DNA of 64,000 nt. Source: DASPKM01 sp963817075. Its GTDB lineage: Bacteria; Bacteroidota; Bacteroidia; Chitinophagales; Chitinophagaceae. Of this stretch, positions 43,621 to 53,309 are shown in pieces. Below the pieces are notes generated by a model. It was not told where the DNA came from, did not search any database, and saw only the letters and a program-made list of their open reading frames with translations. Each line of letters starts with the position of its first letter. Within the stretch, counting starts at the first letter, position 1. Where the stretch lies: assembly GCA_963817075.1 (NCBI GenBank), contig CAWFMT010000003.1:310001-374000 (forward strand), in the 5' to 3' direction. The translations under genes and the position numbers were made by a program.

Positions 43621-45451
43621 TCAATCCAAATTCTGCTACACTATAGATCTCTGGCAGCAAAGATAGAGTAGCTGGAGTGATCCATAGTTGAACAAAACCT
43701 GTCCCTCTTTTCCCACCATAATTCTTGACCCAGGCAGCCGCTCTTCCTGTTTCACTTGTGGCAAGTATTGTAGTTGCCAGATCAGGAGGCACCCCAAGAC
43801 TATTAATAGGCGACTTTAAACCCCATTCTTTTCCTTCTTTCGTGATATTGGATGAATAAAAACCTTCAATTGAACGAAGGTCTTTATGTGGAAAATTGAT
43901 TCCTATGCGTTTGGCAGCTAAAGCGAAATCCAGTCCCTGCATCTGCTTTTTTTCTTCATCAATCTTGAATGCCGCAGGATTATTACCCAATACCACCACT
44001 TTGCCGCCCTTGCTGAGATATGATAACAGCATGCTTGTTGCACCACTATCAACTGCCTGATATGGAAAAATGTTCGTGGCGAAAACGATCACACTTGCCT
44101 CACCATCTTCAATTCTTTTCTTAAGGAAGTCAATCAATCCAGGTACATCTACCCGTGCATAACCGGCCTGGGTAAAATAATCTCTGATAAACATATCCGA
44201 GCCTGATCTGAAAAATTGAAATACAGGATCCCTAATCCAAAATACTGCCCGGTGAACATCATTTCCTGGGGATGGATCTACTCCTTTTAGTGAGTACAGA
44301 TTTCCATCATCGCTCCCGCAATAAATATTTCCATTGGATGGGAGAGGCGAAGAAAATATTCGGTCATTAGTTCTGTACCTCCAGTTTTCCTTTCCTGTTT
44401 CAAGATCCAGACAATAAATAAATCCATCATTTACAGCGGCCAGGACTTTTGAATTGACGATACAAGGACTTGCCCAAACCGGAGCCGTGGTCCTGAATCT
44501 CCAGATCTCTTTCCCATCACTAAGGTTCAATGCATGAACAAAGCTACCATCAGATGTGCCGCTGATAACCTTGTTATCCTTGACTGCCACAGAAGAAATA
44601 ACCCAGGACACCTCATAGTTGTATCGCCATTCCTGATTACCTGTTGCGGAATTTAGAGCGTATAAGTAACCATCCCGACTGCCCACAATTATTTTGTCAT
44701 CCGCAATTGCAGGTGATGCAATGATTGCTTTCCGATCAAACCCAAAATTTTCATTTTTTAATGTATCGCCAATGGTTGAGAATTTCCAGGCCATGTTGCC
44801 ATTCTCCTTGTTAAGAGCATGTACCTTGCCCGATACATCGCCAAAATATATTTTTTCACTGTCAGCAGCAGCTGTGCTTCTTATCCTTTCACCCGAATTA
44901 TAGGTCCATTTCGTCCGCCCATTTCCAGCTTCTATCGCATACATTGTTCCATCTCCACTTCCGATATATACATAATTCCCGCTTACTAAAGGGGAAGCGA
45001 TGTAATAGTCGAATCCCCAATCATAGGGAAGATCTTTACCGAGAGATTTTTTCCAGGCTAATTTTCCAGTTGATAATTCTAATGCATACAAGGTATTGGC
45101 CCTGCTGCTGAAATAAACAAACTTATCATGAACCGCAGGAGAGGAGTGGACCGGAGCATCCGCCAGGAATTTCCAGACCACTTTTCCTGTTGCAGTATCA
45201 AGAGCATAGAAATAATGATCGCCACTTCCAAAAAGGATCTTGTTTCCAAAACGAAGAGGACTTGACCGGATCGCTGAATTGGATTTGAATATCCATTTTA
45301 TATTTACTTTCCCAAACCTATCAGCTTCTTTGTATTCACCCCGATGAGCTTCTCCACCGCGGAATTGGACAGCATAAGCATTGGGAACCGGATCAGCATT
45401 TGAAATTGCTGCAGATGCACATAGTAAGAATAAACAAATTACTTTTCGCAT
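43613..45451 (-). CDS. Secreted PQQ-like beta-propeller protein within the mqn operon
   Basis: About 612 residues from ATG 45451, chosen because it opens the signal peptide MRKVICLFLLCASAAISNA; an in-frame ATG at 45481 adds a polar tail. Repeated blades such as YALDTATGKVVWKFLADAPV and YALNSATGNQEWRYNYE form a BamB/PQQ-like propeller over residues 50-410. The last 200 residues are a separate alpha/beta domain (GKVVVLGNNPAAF). Role unknown; it sits between mqnB and mqnD, overlapping mqnD. Confidence 0.85.
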   Translation of the reverse strand: MRKVICLFLLCASAAISNADPVPNAYAVQFRGGEAHRGEYKEADRFGKVNIKWIFKSNSAIRSSPLRFGNKILFGSGDHYFYALDTATGKVVWKFLADAPVHSSPAVHDKFVYFSSRANTLYALELSTGKLAWKKSLGKDLPYDWGFDYYIASPLVSGNYVYIGSGDGTMYAIEAGNGRTKWTYNSGERIRSTAAADSEKIYFGDVSGKVHALNKENGNMAWKFSTIGDTLKNENFGFDRKAIIASPAIADDKIIVGSRDGYLYALNSATGNQEWRYNYEVSWVISSVAVKDNKVISGTSDGSFVHALNLSDGKEIWRFRTTAPVWASPCIVNSKVLAAVNDGFIYCLDLETGKENWRYRTNDRIFSSPLPSNGNIYCGSDDGNLYSLKGVDPSPGNDVHRAVFWIRDPVFQFFRSGSDMFIRDYFTQAGYARVDVPGLIDFLKKRIEDGEASVIVFATNIFPYQAVDSGATSMLLSYLSKGGKVVVLGNNPAAFKIDEEKKQMQGLDFALAAKRIGINFPHKDLRSIEGFYSSNITKEGKEWGLKSPINSLGVPPDLATTILATSETGRAAAWVKNYGGKRGTGFVQLWITPATLSLLPEIYSVAEFGLNE

Positions 45452-45502
45452 AAGTTTTTTTTGCTTCTCAGGTGACGACATCTTAAATGAGGATGGAAAT
45501 AA

Positions 45503-46135
45503 CTAGTTATGAATCTCGATTATCTCAAGAAGTTTTTTGTTCAGGTTTTCGATAGCTGTGTCTATTTGCCAGTTGTTCTTGTCCCGGTCGCCAACAAAAT
45601 TTGACACAGCACGAAGCTGGAGAAAAGGAATTTTTTGCTGAAGGGAAACATAATGAAAAGCTGCACCCTCCATTGATTCAATTCCAGATTGATATTTTTT
45701 CTTTATCTCTGCGATCCTTTGCGCGTTAGTTGTAATCTCATTGATTGTAACAGCATCGACAATCGGCAGACCAAACCTCTTTAGATTCTCATCGGGATTT
45801 TTCAGCCATCCGTCTCTAAATGGAGATTCGTTGCGATCTGCGAGATTCAGATCGTAAATATCTTTCCATCCATTTTCCTCCTCGGCCCCCAGATCCGCCA
45901 GCCTGTCTTTACCGACAAGCACAACTGTACCAGGCTCAAGTGCGGTCTCAAAACTTCCTGCAATGCCTGCCTGAATAACCAGTTCTGGCCTTTCTTCCTT
46001 GAACATAGCTGTAAGGTGGTAGGTCGTTGCAATGCTCCCAATCCCTGTTATGACAAGCCGATAATCTTCAGTCTTCATTTTGTCGATCAGGGGTTCAATT
46101 TCCGTCATGGTGGCTGAAACAATGGTAATCTTCAT
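45503..46135 (-). CDS. mqnB: Futalosine hydrolase
   Basis: 210 residues of the nucleoside phosphorylase/MTAN fold. VTGIGSIATTYHLT-type strands, LVIQAGIAGSFETALEPGTVVLV, SMEGAAFHYVSLQQKIPFLQLRAVSNFVGDR in pieces, and the catalytic Asp in NFVGDRDK are typical of MqnB. It cleaves hypoxanthine from futalosine. First gene of the mqnB-propeller-mqnD operon. Confidence 0.92.
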   Translation of the reverse strand: MKITIVSATMTEIEPLIDKMKTEDYRLVITGIGSIATTYHLTAMFKEERPELVIQAGIAGSFETALEPGTVVLVGKDRLADLGAEEENGWKDIYDLNLADRNESPFRDGWLKNPDENLKRFGLPIVDAVTINEITTNAQRIAEIKKKYQSGIESMEGAAFHYVSLQQKIPFLQLRAVSNFVGDRDKNNWQIDTAIENLNKKLLEIIEIHN

Positions 46136-46288
46136 TCATTCTCCTTATGAGCGCAAACCTAAAGATTGTTTAGGAAGTGGCTTTGTCGAAAAATGCTCAA
46201 CTCAGGAATGAATGATGAATGGTTAAATCAGCTCCAATTAGTCAAAGTGACTGCGCATTGCTCAAAACTTTAAATTTGCAATCCAGAT

Positions 46289-46708
46289 ATGAATAGTAAA
46301 GTCGCCGTCTTCAGGCAGGAACATTTCAATGCTGCACATAGGTTATTTAACCCAAATTGGGATGAGGCAAAAAACCAGGAGGTGTTTGGCAAATGCAACA
46401 ATCATAACTATCATGGGCACAACTATGACCTGGTTGTGAAAGTTATTGGAGATCCTGATCCTGACTCAGGATATGTAATCGATATAAAAATATTGTCTGA
46501 CCTCATCAACAGGGAGATCATTGACAGGTTCGATCATAAAAATTTGAACCTGGATGTGGCGGAATTCGCCAACCTCATTCCAACTGCGGAGAATATTGTA
46601 ATAGTTTGCTACAACCTCCTTCGTCCATTTATTGATTCTGACAAGGATTTACAGGTGAGGTTGTATGAAACCCCCAGGAATTATGTTGAGTACCCGGTAA
46701 GATATTAA
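46289..46708 (+). CDS. 6-pyruvoyltetrahydropterin synthase / QueD family protein
   Basis: 139 residues. Zinc ligands His17 (FNAAHRLF), His42 and His44 (YHGHNY) and the catalytic Cys36 (FGKCNNHN) are present. ENIVIVCYNLL and RLYETPRNYVEYP complete the fold. The next gene is folE, so the pair supplies either a pterin or the queuosine precursor 6-carboxytetrahydropterin from GTP. The CNNHNYHGH context fits PTPS-like members as well as QueD; I do not choose between them. Confidence 0.88.
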   Translation: MNSKVAVFRQEHFNAAHRLFNPNWDEAKNQEVFGKCNNHNYHGHNYDLVVKVIGDPDPDSGYVIDIKILSDLINREIIDRFDHKNLNLDVAEFANLIPTAENIVIVCYNLLRPFIDSDKDLQVRLYETPRNYVEYPVRY

Positions 46709-46935
46709 GATTAAGCACCAGGAACCAAGAACCAAAATCCAAAGAATAAGAGAAAGGTCAAAGAAGTCAGAGGTCAGAAGTAAAGAAGTCAGAAGTTAAA
46801 GAAGTAATACGATAGCGAAGTGTAATTAAATTCTACAGATTTTTTCTTATTGAAAGTTATTTGGTTCTTGGAACTTGTATTTTGGAATTTAATTTAATCA
46901 GGGATCTTGAAATTTGTATTTATTAATTCACAATT

Positions 46936-47532
46936 ATGGCATATAAGAAGGTTGAGCATTATGAGGACAAGATAACCTCCGGATTGATTCAGAATTATAA
47001 AGAGATGTTATCCCTCATAGGTGAAAATCCCGAGCGGGAAGGACTTTTGAAAACTCCAGAGCGCATTGCAAAAGCAATGCAGTATCTGACCCAGGGATAT
47101 GGGATGGATGCCAGGATGATTCTTGATTCTGCGAAATTTCATGAGGATGTTAGTGAAATGATCGTGGTAAAAGACATAGAGATTTACAGTATGTGTGAAC
47201 ACCATTTGCTCCCTTTCTTTGGCAAAGCCCATATTGCCTACATCCCAAATGGATGGATCACCGGTCTAAGCAAAATTGCCAGGGTAGTGGACGTTTATTC
47301 AAGAAGGTTGCAGGTTCAGGAGCGACTAACTTCACAGATTTTGGAGGCAATAAAAGAATCATTGAATCCTCTTGGAGTTGCTGTGGTGATTGAAGCTGCA
47401 CATCTCTGTATGATGATGAGAGGGGTTCAGAAACAAAATTCTGTTACCACAACCTCCGCATTTTGGGGCGAGTTTGAGAAGAATGAAACCAGGAGCGAAT
47501 TCACCAAGCTAATTTCTTCAAGGCTGCATTAA
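46936..47532 (+). CDS. folE: GTP cyclohydrolase I
   Basis: 198 residues. GENPEREGLLKTPERIAKAM, zinc ligands Cys87 and His90 (MCEHHLLPFFGKAHIAYIP), SRRLQVQERLTSQI, Cys158 in AAHLCMMMRGVQKQNS, and TTTSAFWGEF are canonical. Converts GTP to dihydroneopterin triphosphate. The 227-bp gap before it holds phrase-type repeats (gaagtcagaggtcag). Confidence 0.96.
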   Translation: MAYKKVEHYEDKITSGLIQNYKEMLSLIGENPEREGLLKTPERIAKAMQYLTQGYGMDARMILDSAKFHEDVSEMIVVKDIEIYSMCEHHLLPFFGKAHIAYIPNGWITGLSKIARVVDVYSRRLQVQERLTSQILEAIKESLNPLGVAVVIEAAHLCMMMRGVQKQNSVTTTSAFWGEFEKNETRSEFTKLISSRLH

Positions 47533-47660
47533 GTGGAATGTTTGAATGTTTGATAGTTTAAGAAGAAAACTTGAGTTGTTTCCAAGAAATCAATCTTCCA
47601 AATCACTCCTGAATAAACTTAATTTGCCTGTAGAATAATTTAGCACCTAAGTAACAACAC

Positions 47661-48551
47661 ATGAAGCATGCTTTTATCTTCCCTGGTCAGGGTTCACAAT
47701 TTGTAGGAATGGGAAAACAGCACTATGAGAATAGTGCATTTGCGAAAAAATTATTTGAGCAGGGAAATGAGATCCTTGGTTTCAGGATCTCTGATATAAT
47801 GTTTTCGGGCACTGAAGATGAACTTAAGCAAACAAATGTAACTCAGCCCGCAGTCTTTCTTCATTCTGTGATTTCATTCAAAAGTATAGGAGAAACAAGG
47901 CTTGAAATGGTCGCAGGGCACTCGCTTGGTGAATTTTCAGCCCTTGTAGCAAATGGGGTCTTGTCTTTTGAAGACGGGCTAACACTTGTTGCTTTACGAG
48001 CTGGAGCGATGCAATTGGCTTGCAGACAAAATCCTTCTACCATGGCTGCAGTACTGGGTTTGGCAGATGAAATAGTTGAAGCAGTTTGTGCGGATATTAC
48101 ATTGCAAACTGGAGAGATTGTGGTTCCGGCAAACTACAACTGTCCCGGACAGTTAGTCATTAGTGGTTCATTAAAAGGAATCGAAATAGCTTGTGAAAGA
48201 ATGAAGGCCGCTGGTGCAAAACGCGCACTTGTGCTTCCGGTTGGTGGAGCCTTCCATTCTCCGCTGATGGAACCCGCAAAGGAAGAATTAAGCAAGGCTA
48301 TTGAAAAAACAACATTCTACAATCCATCCTGCCCTGTTTACCAGAACGTGGTTGCAAAGGCTGTCATGGAGAAAGAAACAATCAAGCAAAACCTGATCGA
48401 TCAATTGACCGGCGCCGTAAGGTGGACGCAGAGTGTACGTTCCATGGTTTCTGACGGAGCTTCCAGGTTTACAGAAGTAGGACCCGGCAAGGTGTTGCAG
48501 GGATTAGTGAATAAGATCGATAAAAATGTTACTACTGATGGAGTTGAATAG
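47661..48551 (+). CDS. fabD: Malonyl-CoA:ACP transacylase
   Basis: 296 residues. GQGSQFVGMGKQ oxyanion region, nucleophile Ser88 in AGHSLGEFSAL, catalytic His in GGAFHSPLM, and NYNCPGQLVISG. Loads malonyl onto ACP for fatty acid synthesis. Length and order are standard. Stand-alone gene here, away from a fab cluster. Confidence 0.95.
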   Translation: MKHAFIFPGQGSQFVGMGKQHYENSAFAKKLFEQGNEILGFRISDIMFSGTEDELKQTNVTQPAVFLHSVISFKSIGETRLEMVAGHSLGEFSALVANGVLSFEDGLTLVALRAGAMQLACRQNPSTMAAVLGLADEIVEAVCADITLQTGEIVVPANYNCPGQLVISGSLKGIEIACERMKAAGAKRALVLPVGGAFHSPLMEPAKEELSKAIEKTTFYNPSCPVYQNVVAKAVMEKETIKQNLIDQLTGAVRWTQSVRSMVSDGASRFTEVGPGKVLQGLVNKIDKNVTTDGVE

Positions 48552-48856
48552 AAGAAGGCTGGTTTAGAATTCTTTGTCATGCAGAAGGTATCCAGTGTTG
48601 AATGGTTGATTTGTTGAATAGGAATTATCAAATGGGAATTGGGATTTGGAATCAGGAATTGAGATTTAGGAATTGGGAAGAAGGATCGATAGTAATTGGA
48701 ATTCTTTGCCCCTTAGGGGCTACATGTCGGTAGCAAGAGCATGACCGACGCAATCATGCCCCGTTGGGGTTACCCATTTTTGCAGGTTAATTTGTTGAAT
48801 AGGAATTATGAAATGTGAATTTGGAATTGGGAATTTGGAAGAAAGGTCAATATTTC
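48552..48856. repeat. Intergenic repeat cluster with three hairpins flanked by 19-bp direct repeats
   Basis: TTTGTTGAATAGGAATTAT occurs at 48610-48628 and 48791-48809. Between them are GGAATTGGGA-type phrases and three consecutive hairpins: GCCCCTTAGGGGC (48708-48720), GTCGGT/ACCGAC (48726-48731/48744-48749) and CCCCGTTGGGG (48759-48769). Nothing codes for protein. It resembles a small non-autonomous repeat unit. Confidence 0.6.
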
Positions 48857-50086
48857 TTAGGATGAAAACTCATTCATCAATTCTTCCACGGATTTTGCAT
48901 TTGGGAAAAAGCTGATCAGCCTTCGGATCACCTCTTCAACCTGAGCATCCGGACAGGATGCGCCACTGGTAAGCAAGATATTTACCGGTTGCCTATTTGG
49001 AAGATAATAGCTGGTTACATTTTCTACCTTGAGTTTGCGATCAAAGTGAAAAATTTCCGTTTCAGAAATCAGTTTATCTGCATCATTGATAAAATAAGTG
49101 GGAAGAATTTCTTCACATAGTTCAACCAGGTGGGTGGTGTTTGAAGAGTTGTATCCTCCAACAACAATTGCAAGGTCTGCCTGGGTTTTGAGTAGGTTTA
49201 TGGCAGCGGATTGATTATCTGTGGTGGCGTAACAAAGAGTATCCCTGGTATCTGCAAATCGCTCTCCAATGGTTTCTTCATTCAAATGGTAATGTTCCAT
49301 CATTGTCTGTTTCAGGAAATCTGCTATTGCCTGCGTTTCACTTGCGAGTTGGGTAGTTTGATTCACAACACCAATTCTGTTGAGATGATTGGCGACTTCA
49401 AAACCCTGCGAATAACGATCCTTGAATTCAGAATAAAATTCGTCTGCTGATTTCTCTTCACGGATGTATCGGGCAAGTTCAATAGTCTCAGACATATTTT
49501 TCACTACCACAGCCGCTGAATTCCTTGAAGCATGTGAAAACGTTGCCCTTGTTTCTTCATGATTGGGTTTACCGTGAATGACGATTGTATAATCCCTGGC
49601 AGCAATTTGATCACTTCTGTTCCAGACCTTCTCCACAAAGGGACAGGTTGTATTGTATTGCTCGGTAGTAATGCCGGCTTCAAGCAATTTGTTCTCAATT
49701 TCAAGGGTGGTCCCAAAGGCAGGAATGATAGCGATATCATTTGGTTTAAGTTCTTCAAATGGGATCAACTGTCTGCCCGAAGTGTCCTGAAGGAATCGGA
49801 CTCCCCGTTCAACGAGGTCCGCATTCACCTGCGGGTTATGTATCATCTCACTTAATAAAAAAATACGCTTACCAGGATTTTCTTCGATAGTTCTAAATGC
49901 AATTTCAATTGCGTTCTCTACCCCATAGCAAAATCCAAAATGCCTGGCAAGATGGATCCTGACCGGTCCAAAATCAAGAAGAGATGGAGAATAATCCTTC
50001 TTCATCTTGTCCGCCTGCTTTCTTCGATTCTTGATGGAGGAGATCAGAGGACTACGGTATATTATCGGAACATTGAACGTCTTCAT
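48857..50086 (-). CDS. ispH: 4-hydroxy-3-methylbut-2-enyl diphosphate reductase, long form
   Basis: 409 residues, the last enzyme of the MEP isoprenoid pathway. Iron-sulfur cysteines are Cys53 (HFGFCYGVENAIE), Cys148 (YNTTCPFVEKVW) and one near residue 376 (SGASCPDAQ). HGKPNHEETRAT and GGYNSSNTTHLVEL bind substrate. The roughly 40-residue N-terminal extension (YRSPLISSIKNRRKQADK) and inserts mark the long form found in cyanobacteria, plants and Bacteroidota, so the upstream ATG at 50086 is right. Confidence 0.95.
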   Translation of the reverse strand: MKTFNVPIIYRSPLISSIKNRRKQADKMKKDYSPSLLDFGPVRIHLARHFGFCYGVENAIEIAFRTIEENPGKRIFLLSEMIHNPQVNADLVERGVRFLQDTSGRQLIPFEELKPNDIAIIPAFGTTLEIENKLLEAGITTEQYNTTCPFVEKVWNRSDQIAARDYTIVIHGKPNHEETRATFSHASRNSAAVVVKNMSETIELARYIREEKSADEFYSEFKDRYSQGFEVANHLNRIGVVNQTTQLASETQAIADFLKQTMMEHYHLNEETIGERFADTRDTLCYATTDNQSAAINLLKTQADLAIVVGGYNSSNTTHLVELCEEILPTYFINDADKLISETEIFHFDRKLKVENVTSYYLPNRQPVNILLTSGASCPDAQVEEVIRRLISFFPNAKSVEELMNEFSS

Positions 50087-50202
50087 GATAGAGGCCGCAA
50101 GTTACACCAATTGTGAGTTTTAGGCTAGGACCTATGCTGGAGATATCAAAACACAAAATTCAACATTCTAATAAAATATAATCGAACCATAAGTATCCAG
50201 GG

Positions 50203-50241
50203 TTTAACTGCAAAGACGCAATGACGCCAGGTTTCGCAAGG
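50203..50241. repeat. Half copy of the ~80-bp palindromic element
   Basis: TTTAACTGCAAAGACGCAATG and GCCAGGTTTCGCAAGG match the left arm of the full copies; the right arm is missing. Lies between ispH and the GH13 gene, which are divergent. Confidence 0.6.
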
Positions 50242-50294
50242 GATATAATGGAAAAACGTCCGCAATTAATTTTAACCTTAGTTTAGATACATAT

Positions 50295-51560
50295 ATGAGT
50301 AAGATTTTTACACCAGTGGAATGGAGCAATGATTCAAACATTTATGAAATCAATTTACGACAGTACACAACAGGAGGCAGTTTTGTTGAATTTGGGGAGC
50401 ACCTGGAACGGCTTCGTGGAATGGGAGTTGAAATTCTTTGGTTCATGCCTATCACTCCTATAAGTCTTGAGAAAAGAAAGGGCGCGCTTGGAAGTTATTA
50501 TGCCTGTTCAAGCTATACAACTACAAATCCCGAATTCGGCACCTTACAGGATTTTAAGGATCTTGTTTCTCGTGCACATTCAATGGGATTCAAGGTGATC
50601 ATTGATTGGGTCGCAAATCATACGGGCGCAGATCATCACTGGACGATTGAACATCCCGATTTCTACCTGAAAAATGAACATGGTCAATTTTACGATACCC
50701 ATGGCTGGGAAGATGTGATCGATCTGAATTATTACAATAGTGAAATGCGCAAATCGATGATAAGCGCAATGCGATTTTGGGTTGAAGATTGCAATATTGA
50801 TGGTTTTCGTGCAGATATGGCCCATCTGGTTCCCCTGGATTTCTGGCGTGAGGCAAGGAAAGAATTGGACGGTATCAGATCACTATTTTGGCTTGCAGAA
50901 TGCGAGTTCGCAATATATCATGAGGTTTTTGATGCCAGTTACACCTGGAATTGGATGCATAAAACAGAAAGCTTCTGTAAAGGAGAAATTCCTCTTAAGG
51001 AACTCAAGGATCTGCTCTTGGCAGAGCAAACTATTTTTCCATCCCATGCCTTGCGCATTTATTTTACGAGCAATCATGATGAGAATAGTTGGAACGGCAC
51101 CGAATATGAGAAATATGGTTCAGCAGCAATTCCCCTGGCTGTGTTTAGCTGTACCTGGGATGGAATACCGCTGATCTATAGCGGCCAGGAAAAACCTAAT
51201 CTGAAGAGATTACCATTTTTTGAGAAAGATAATATTGAATGGTCTGGACAGAACGAACTTGAAAATTTTTACAAAACTCTCTTGCATCTGAGAAAGAAGA
51301 ATAGTGCTATGAAGGCAGGTGATTCAAGATCGATTACCTATCTGTTGAATTCGTCTGCAGAAGATAAATTGCTCGCATTTTTACGAAAGCGAAATGAGGA
51401 AGAAGTTTTAGTATTATTGAATTTGTCTGATTCCGGGTACGAAGTTGAATTGTATGGTGATTATATTAAGGGGTCTTATACTGATGTATTTTCCGGATTA
51501 GTAGAGCAGGGACCTAAATTCAATCTGAAAAGTTGGGAATTCCGGGTATTGACGAAATAA
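50295..51560 (+). CDS. Alpha-amylase-family (GH13) glycosidase, cytoplasmic
   Basis: 421 residues with no signal peptide. The (beta/alpha)8 regions are all present: VIIDWVANHT (region I), DGFRADMAHLVP with the nucleophile Asp, FWLAECEF with the acid/base Glu, and FTSNHDENSWNG with the stabilising Asp. A C-terminal beta domain follows (LAFLRKRNEEEVLVLLNLS). Acts on alpha-glucosides or maltodextrins; exact substrate unclear. Ends at a bidirectional terminator shared with htrA. Confidence 0.92.
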   Translation: MSKIFTPVEWSNDSNIYEINLRQYTTGGSFVEFGEHLERLRGMGVEILWFMPITPISLEKRKGALGSYYACSSYTTTNPEFGTLQDFKDLVSRAHSMGFKVIIDWVANHTGADHHWTIEHPDFYLKNEHGQFYDTHGWEDVIDLNYYNSEMRKSMISAMRFWVEDCNIDGFRADMAHLVPLDFWREARKELDGIRSLFWLAECEFAIYHEVFDASYTWNWMHKTESFCKGEIPLKELKDLLLAEQTIFPSHALRIYFTSNHDENSWNGTEYEKYGSAAIPLAVFSCTWDGIPLIYSGQEKPNLKRLPFFEKDNIEWSGQNELENFYKTLLHLRKKNSAMKAGDSRSITYLLNSSAEDKLLAFLRKRNEEEVLVLLNLSDSGYEVELYGDYIKGSYTDVFSGLVEQGPKFNLKSWEFRVLTK

Positions 51561-51561
51561 A

Positions 51562-51584
51562 AAATCCCGGCATAACCGGGATTT
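51562..51584. terminator. Bidirectional terminator between GH13 and htrA genes
   Basis: AAATCCCGG (51562-51570) pairs perfectly with CCGGGATTT (51576-51584) around CATAA, flanked by A-rich and T-rich ends, between converging genes. Confidence 0.85.
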
Positions 51585-51604
51585 AAATATTATATCTCGA
51601 AAAA

Positions 51605-53116
51605 TTAATTGCCGTCGCCCAACTTCAGAGGATAACTGAAAACGCCATCGCTATAGCCAGGATAAATGCCTTCCAGCTTAACCGTGCCATTGCCAGCAGA
51701 TTCAATTGCCTTTCTGAATTCTTCAACTGTAACAATATCCTTTCCATTCACTTTAAGAATAACAAAGCCTTCCTGCATTCTTGTTCTGCTAAAAGCGCTA
51801 TTATCTGTAAAAGATCGTACTACAACACCACCTTTTACTCCAAGTTCCTTTGCATTGTCTTTGCTGAGGGTCTGTAACTCTGCATTGAGTTTGTCAACCA
51901 CAGACGTCTTCACAATATCAGTTGTGCCGGTACTATTACGCAGAGTGATTGGTATTGTACTTTCTTTGCCTTCACGCACATAAGTAAGAGTGATCTTATC
52001 GCCAGGGCGGTAAGTAGCAACCTGACCAACCATATCAGCACCTGAGTAAACCGTAACTCCATTTACCTTGGTGATCACATCGCCTTTCTTAAGTCCGGCC
52101 TGAGATGCAGCACCACTTGAAGGAACATCTGTAATGAATACACCTTCAGCGTCTGTTATGCCAATTTGTTTTTTTGCTTCATCACTTATATTATCTGGGG
52201 CATATTGAATTCCCAGGTAAGCCCTTTGTACGGTTCCGAATTTCATGAGGTCATTCACGATCTTCTTTACAATATTCACAGGAATGGTAAAGGAATACCC
52301 TGCATATGCGCCCGTTGGCGAAGCAATAGCTGAATTAATTCCGATAAGCTTTCCATCGGTGCTGATAAGTGGGCCTCCACTATTTCCTGGATTCACAGCA
52401 GCATCGGTCTGAATGAATGATTCAACCGGCGTTTTGCTTTGTCTTGAATTGATATCAAGAGTTCTTCCTTTCGCACTGATAATACCTGCTGTAACCGTTG
52501 TTTGTAAAGTAAGAGGATAACCTACTGCAATAACCCATTGGCCAACTTTCAACTCATCACTATTTCCATATAGAAGGAATGGTAAACCTTTCCCATCGAT
52601 CTTGATCACGGCCAGATCACTGCTAGGGTCAGCAGCTACCAATTTTGCTGTAAAGGATCTCTTATTACTAAGTGTTACCGCAATTTCATCAGCTCCATCA
52701 ATCACGTGATTGTTGGTGACTATATAACCATCCTCACTGATAAGTGCACCCGAACCAGAGGCCATCTGTGGAATTGATCGCATTCTATCGCTGAACAGAT
52801 CATCCAGGTCCATTCCAAATAGGTCGCCGAAAGGACTCTTTCTAGGAAGATTATTATTTGCCTGCCTTGTGGCTTTTGTCTTTATATGCACTGTAGCAGG
52901 AATCGCGGTTGAAGCAGCCTGGGTAAAATCCAGGGAATTTCCAACATCATTTATCCCATTGAAGCCGGTATAATTGGAAGGCGCTTTTGAATTCTGCACC
53001 TGGGCCTGGGGATAAATATAAGTATCGGATTTTGTGATTTTCTGATAGCCCCACATGCTTCCTATTGCTGTGGTAGCACTAATGAGTACTACGGCAAGGA
53101 TTTGTTTTGCTTTCAT
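51605..53116 (-). CDS. degP: HtrA/DegP-like periplasmic serine protease with two PDZ domains
   Basis: 503 residues. The N-terminal hydrophobic segment (ILAVVLISATTAIGSMWGY) is a signal or anchor. Protease triad: His137 (TNNHVIDGAD), Asp167 (SSDLAVIKI) and Ser246 (NPGNSGGPL). PDZ1 spans about 290-385 (YLGIQYAPDN, VSQAGLKKGDVITKV-like SSGAASQAGLKKGDVI). A second PDZ-like region ends near 490 (MQEGFVILKVNGKDIVTVEE). Periplasmic protein quality control; the Do-family assignment is firm. Confidence 0.94.
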   Translation of the reverse strand: MKAKQILAVVLISATTAIGSMWGYQKITKSDTYIYPQAQVQNSKAPSNYTGFNGINDVGNSLDFTQAASTAIPATVHIKTKATRQANNNLPRKSPFGDLFGMDLDDLFSDRMRSIPQMASGSGALISEDGYIVTNNHVIDGADEIAVTLSNKRSFTAKLVAADPSSDLAVIKIDGKGLPFLLYGNSDELKVGQWVIAVGYPLTLQTTVTAGIISAKGRTLDINSRQSKTPVESFIQTDAAVNPGNSGGPLISTDGKLIGINSAIASPTGAYAGYSFTIPVNIVKKIVNDLMKFGTVQRAYLGIQYAPDNISDEAKKQIGITDAEGVFITDVPSSGAASQAGLKKGDVITKVNGVTVYSGADMVGQVATYRPGDKITLTYVREGKESTIPITLRNSTGTTDIVKTSVVDKLNAELQTLSKDNAKELGVKGGVVVRSFTDNSAFSRTRMQEGFVILKVNGKDIVTVEEFRKAIESAGNGTVKLEGIYPGYSDGVFSYPLKLGDGN

Positions 53117-53309
53117 TTTTTATTTCCTTAAGTTTTATATTGTACAAACGAATTGTGATGCTCTACTGATGTCAAATTACATGCCTATCCAATAACAAAA
53201 TAACTCTTGTCCTATGAAGGAGGAATTACCGCCTGGTCAGTTTAACAAAAGTTTACTAAAGCCTTCGTAGATATAAAGGTAGTATTACTTTTTTACAGAT
53301 TTTGGCCGG

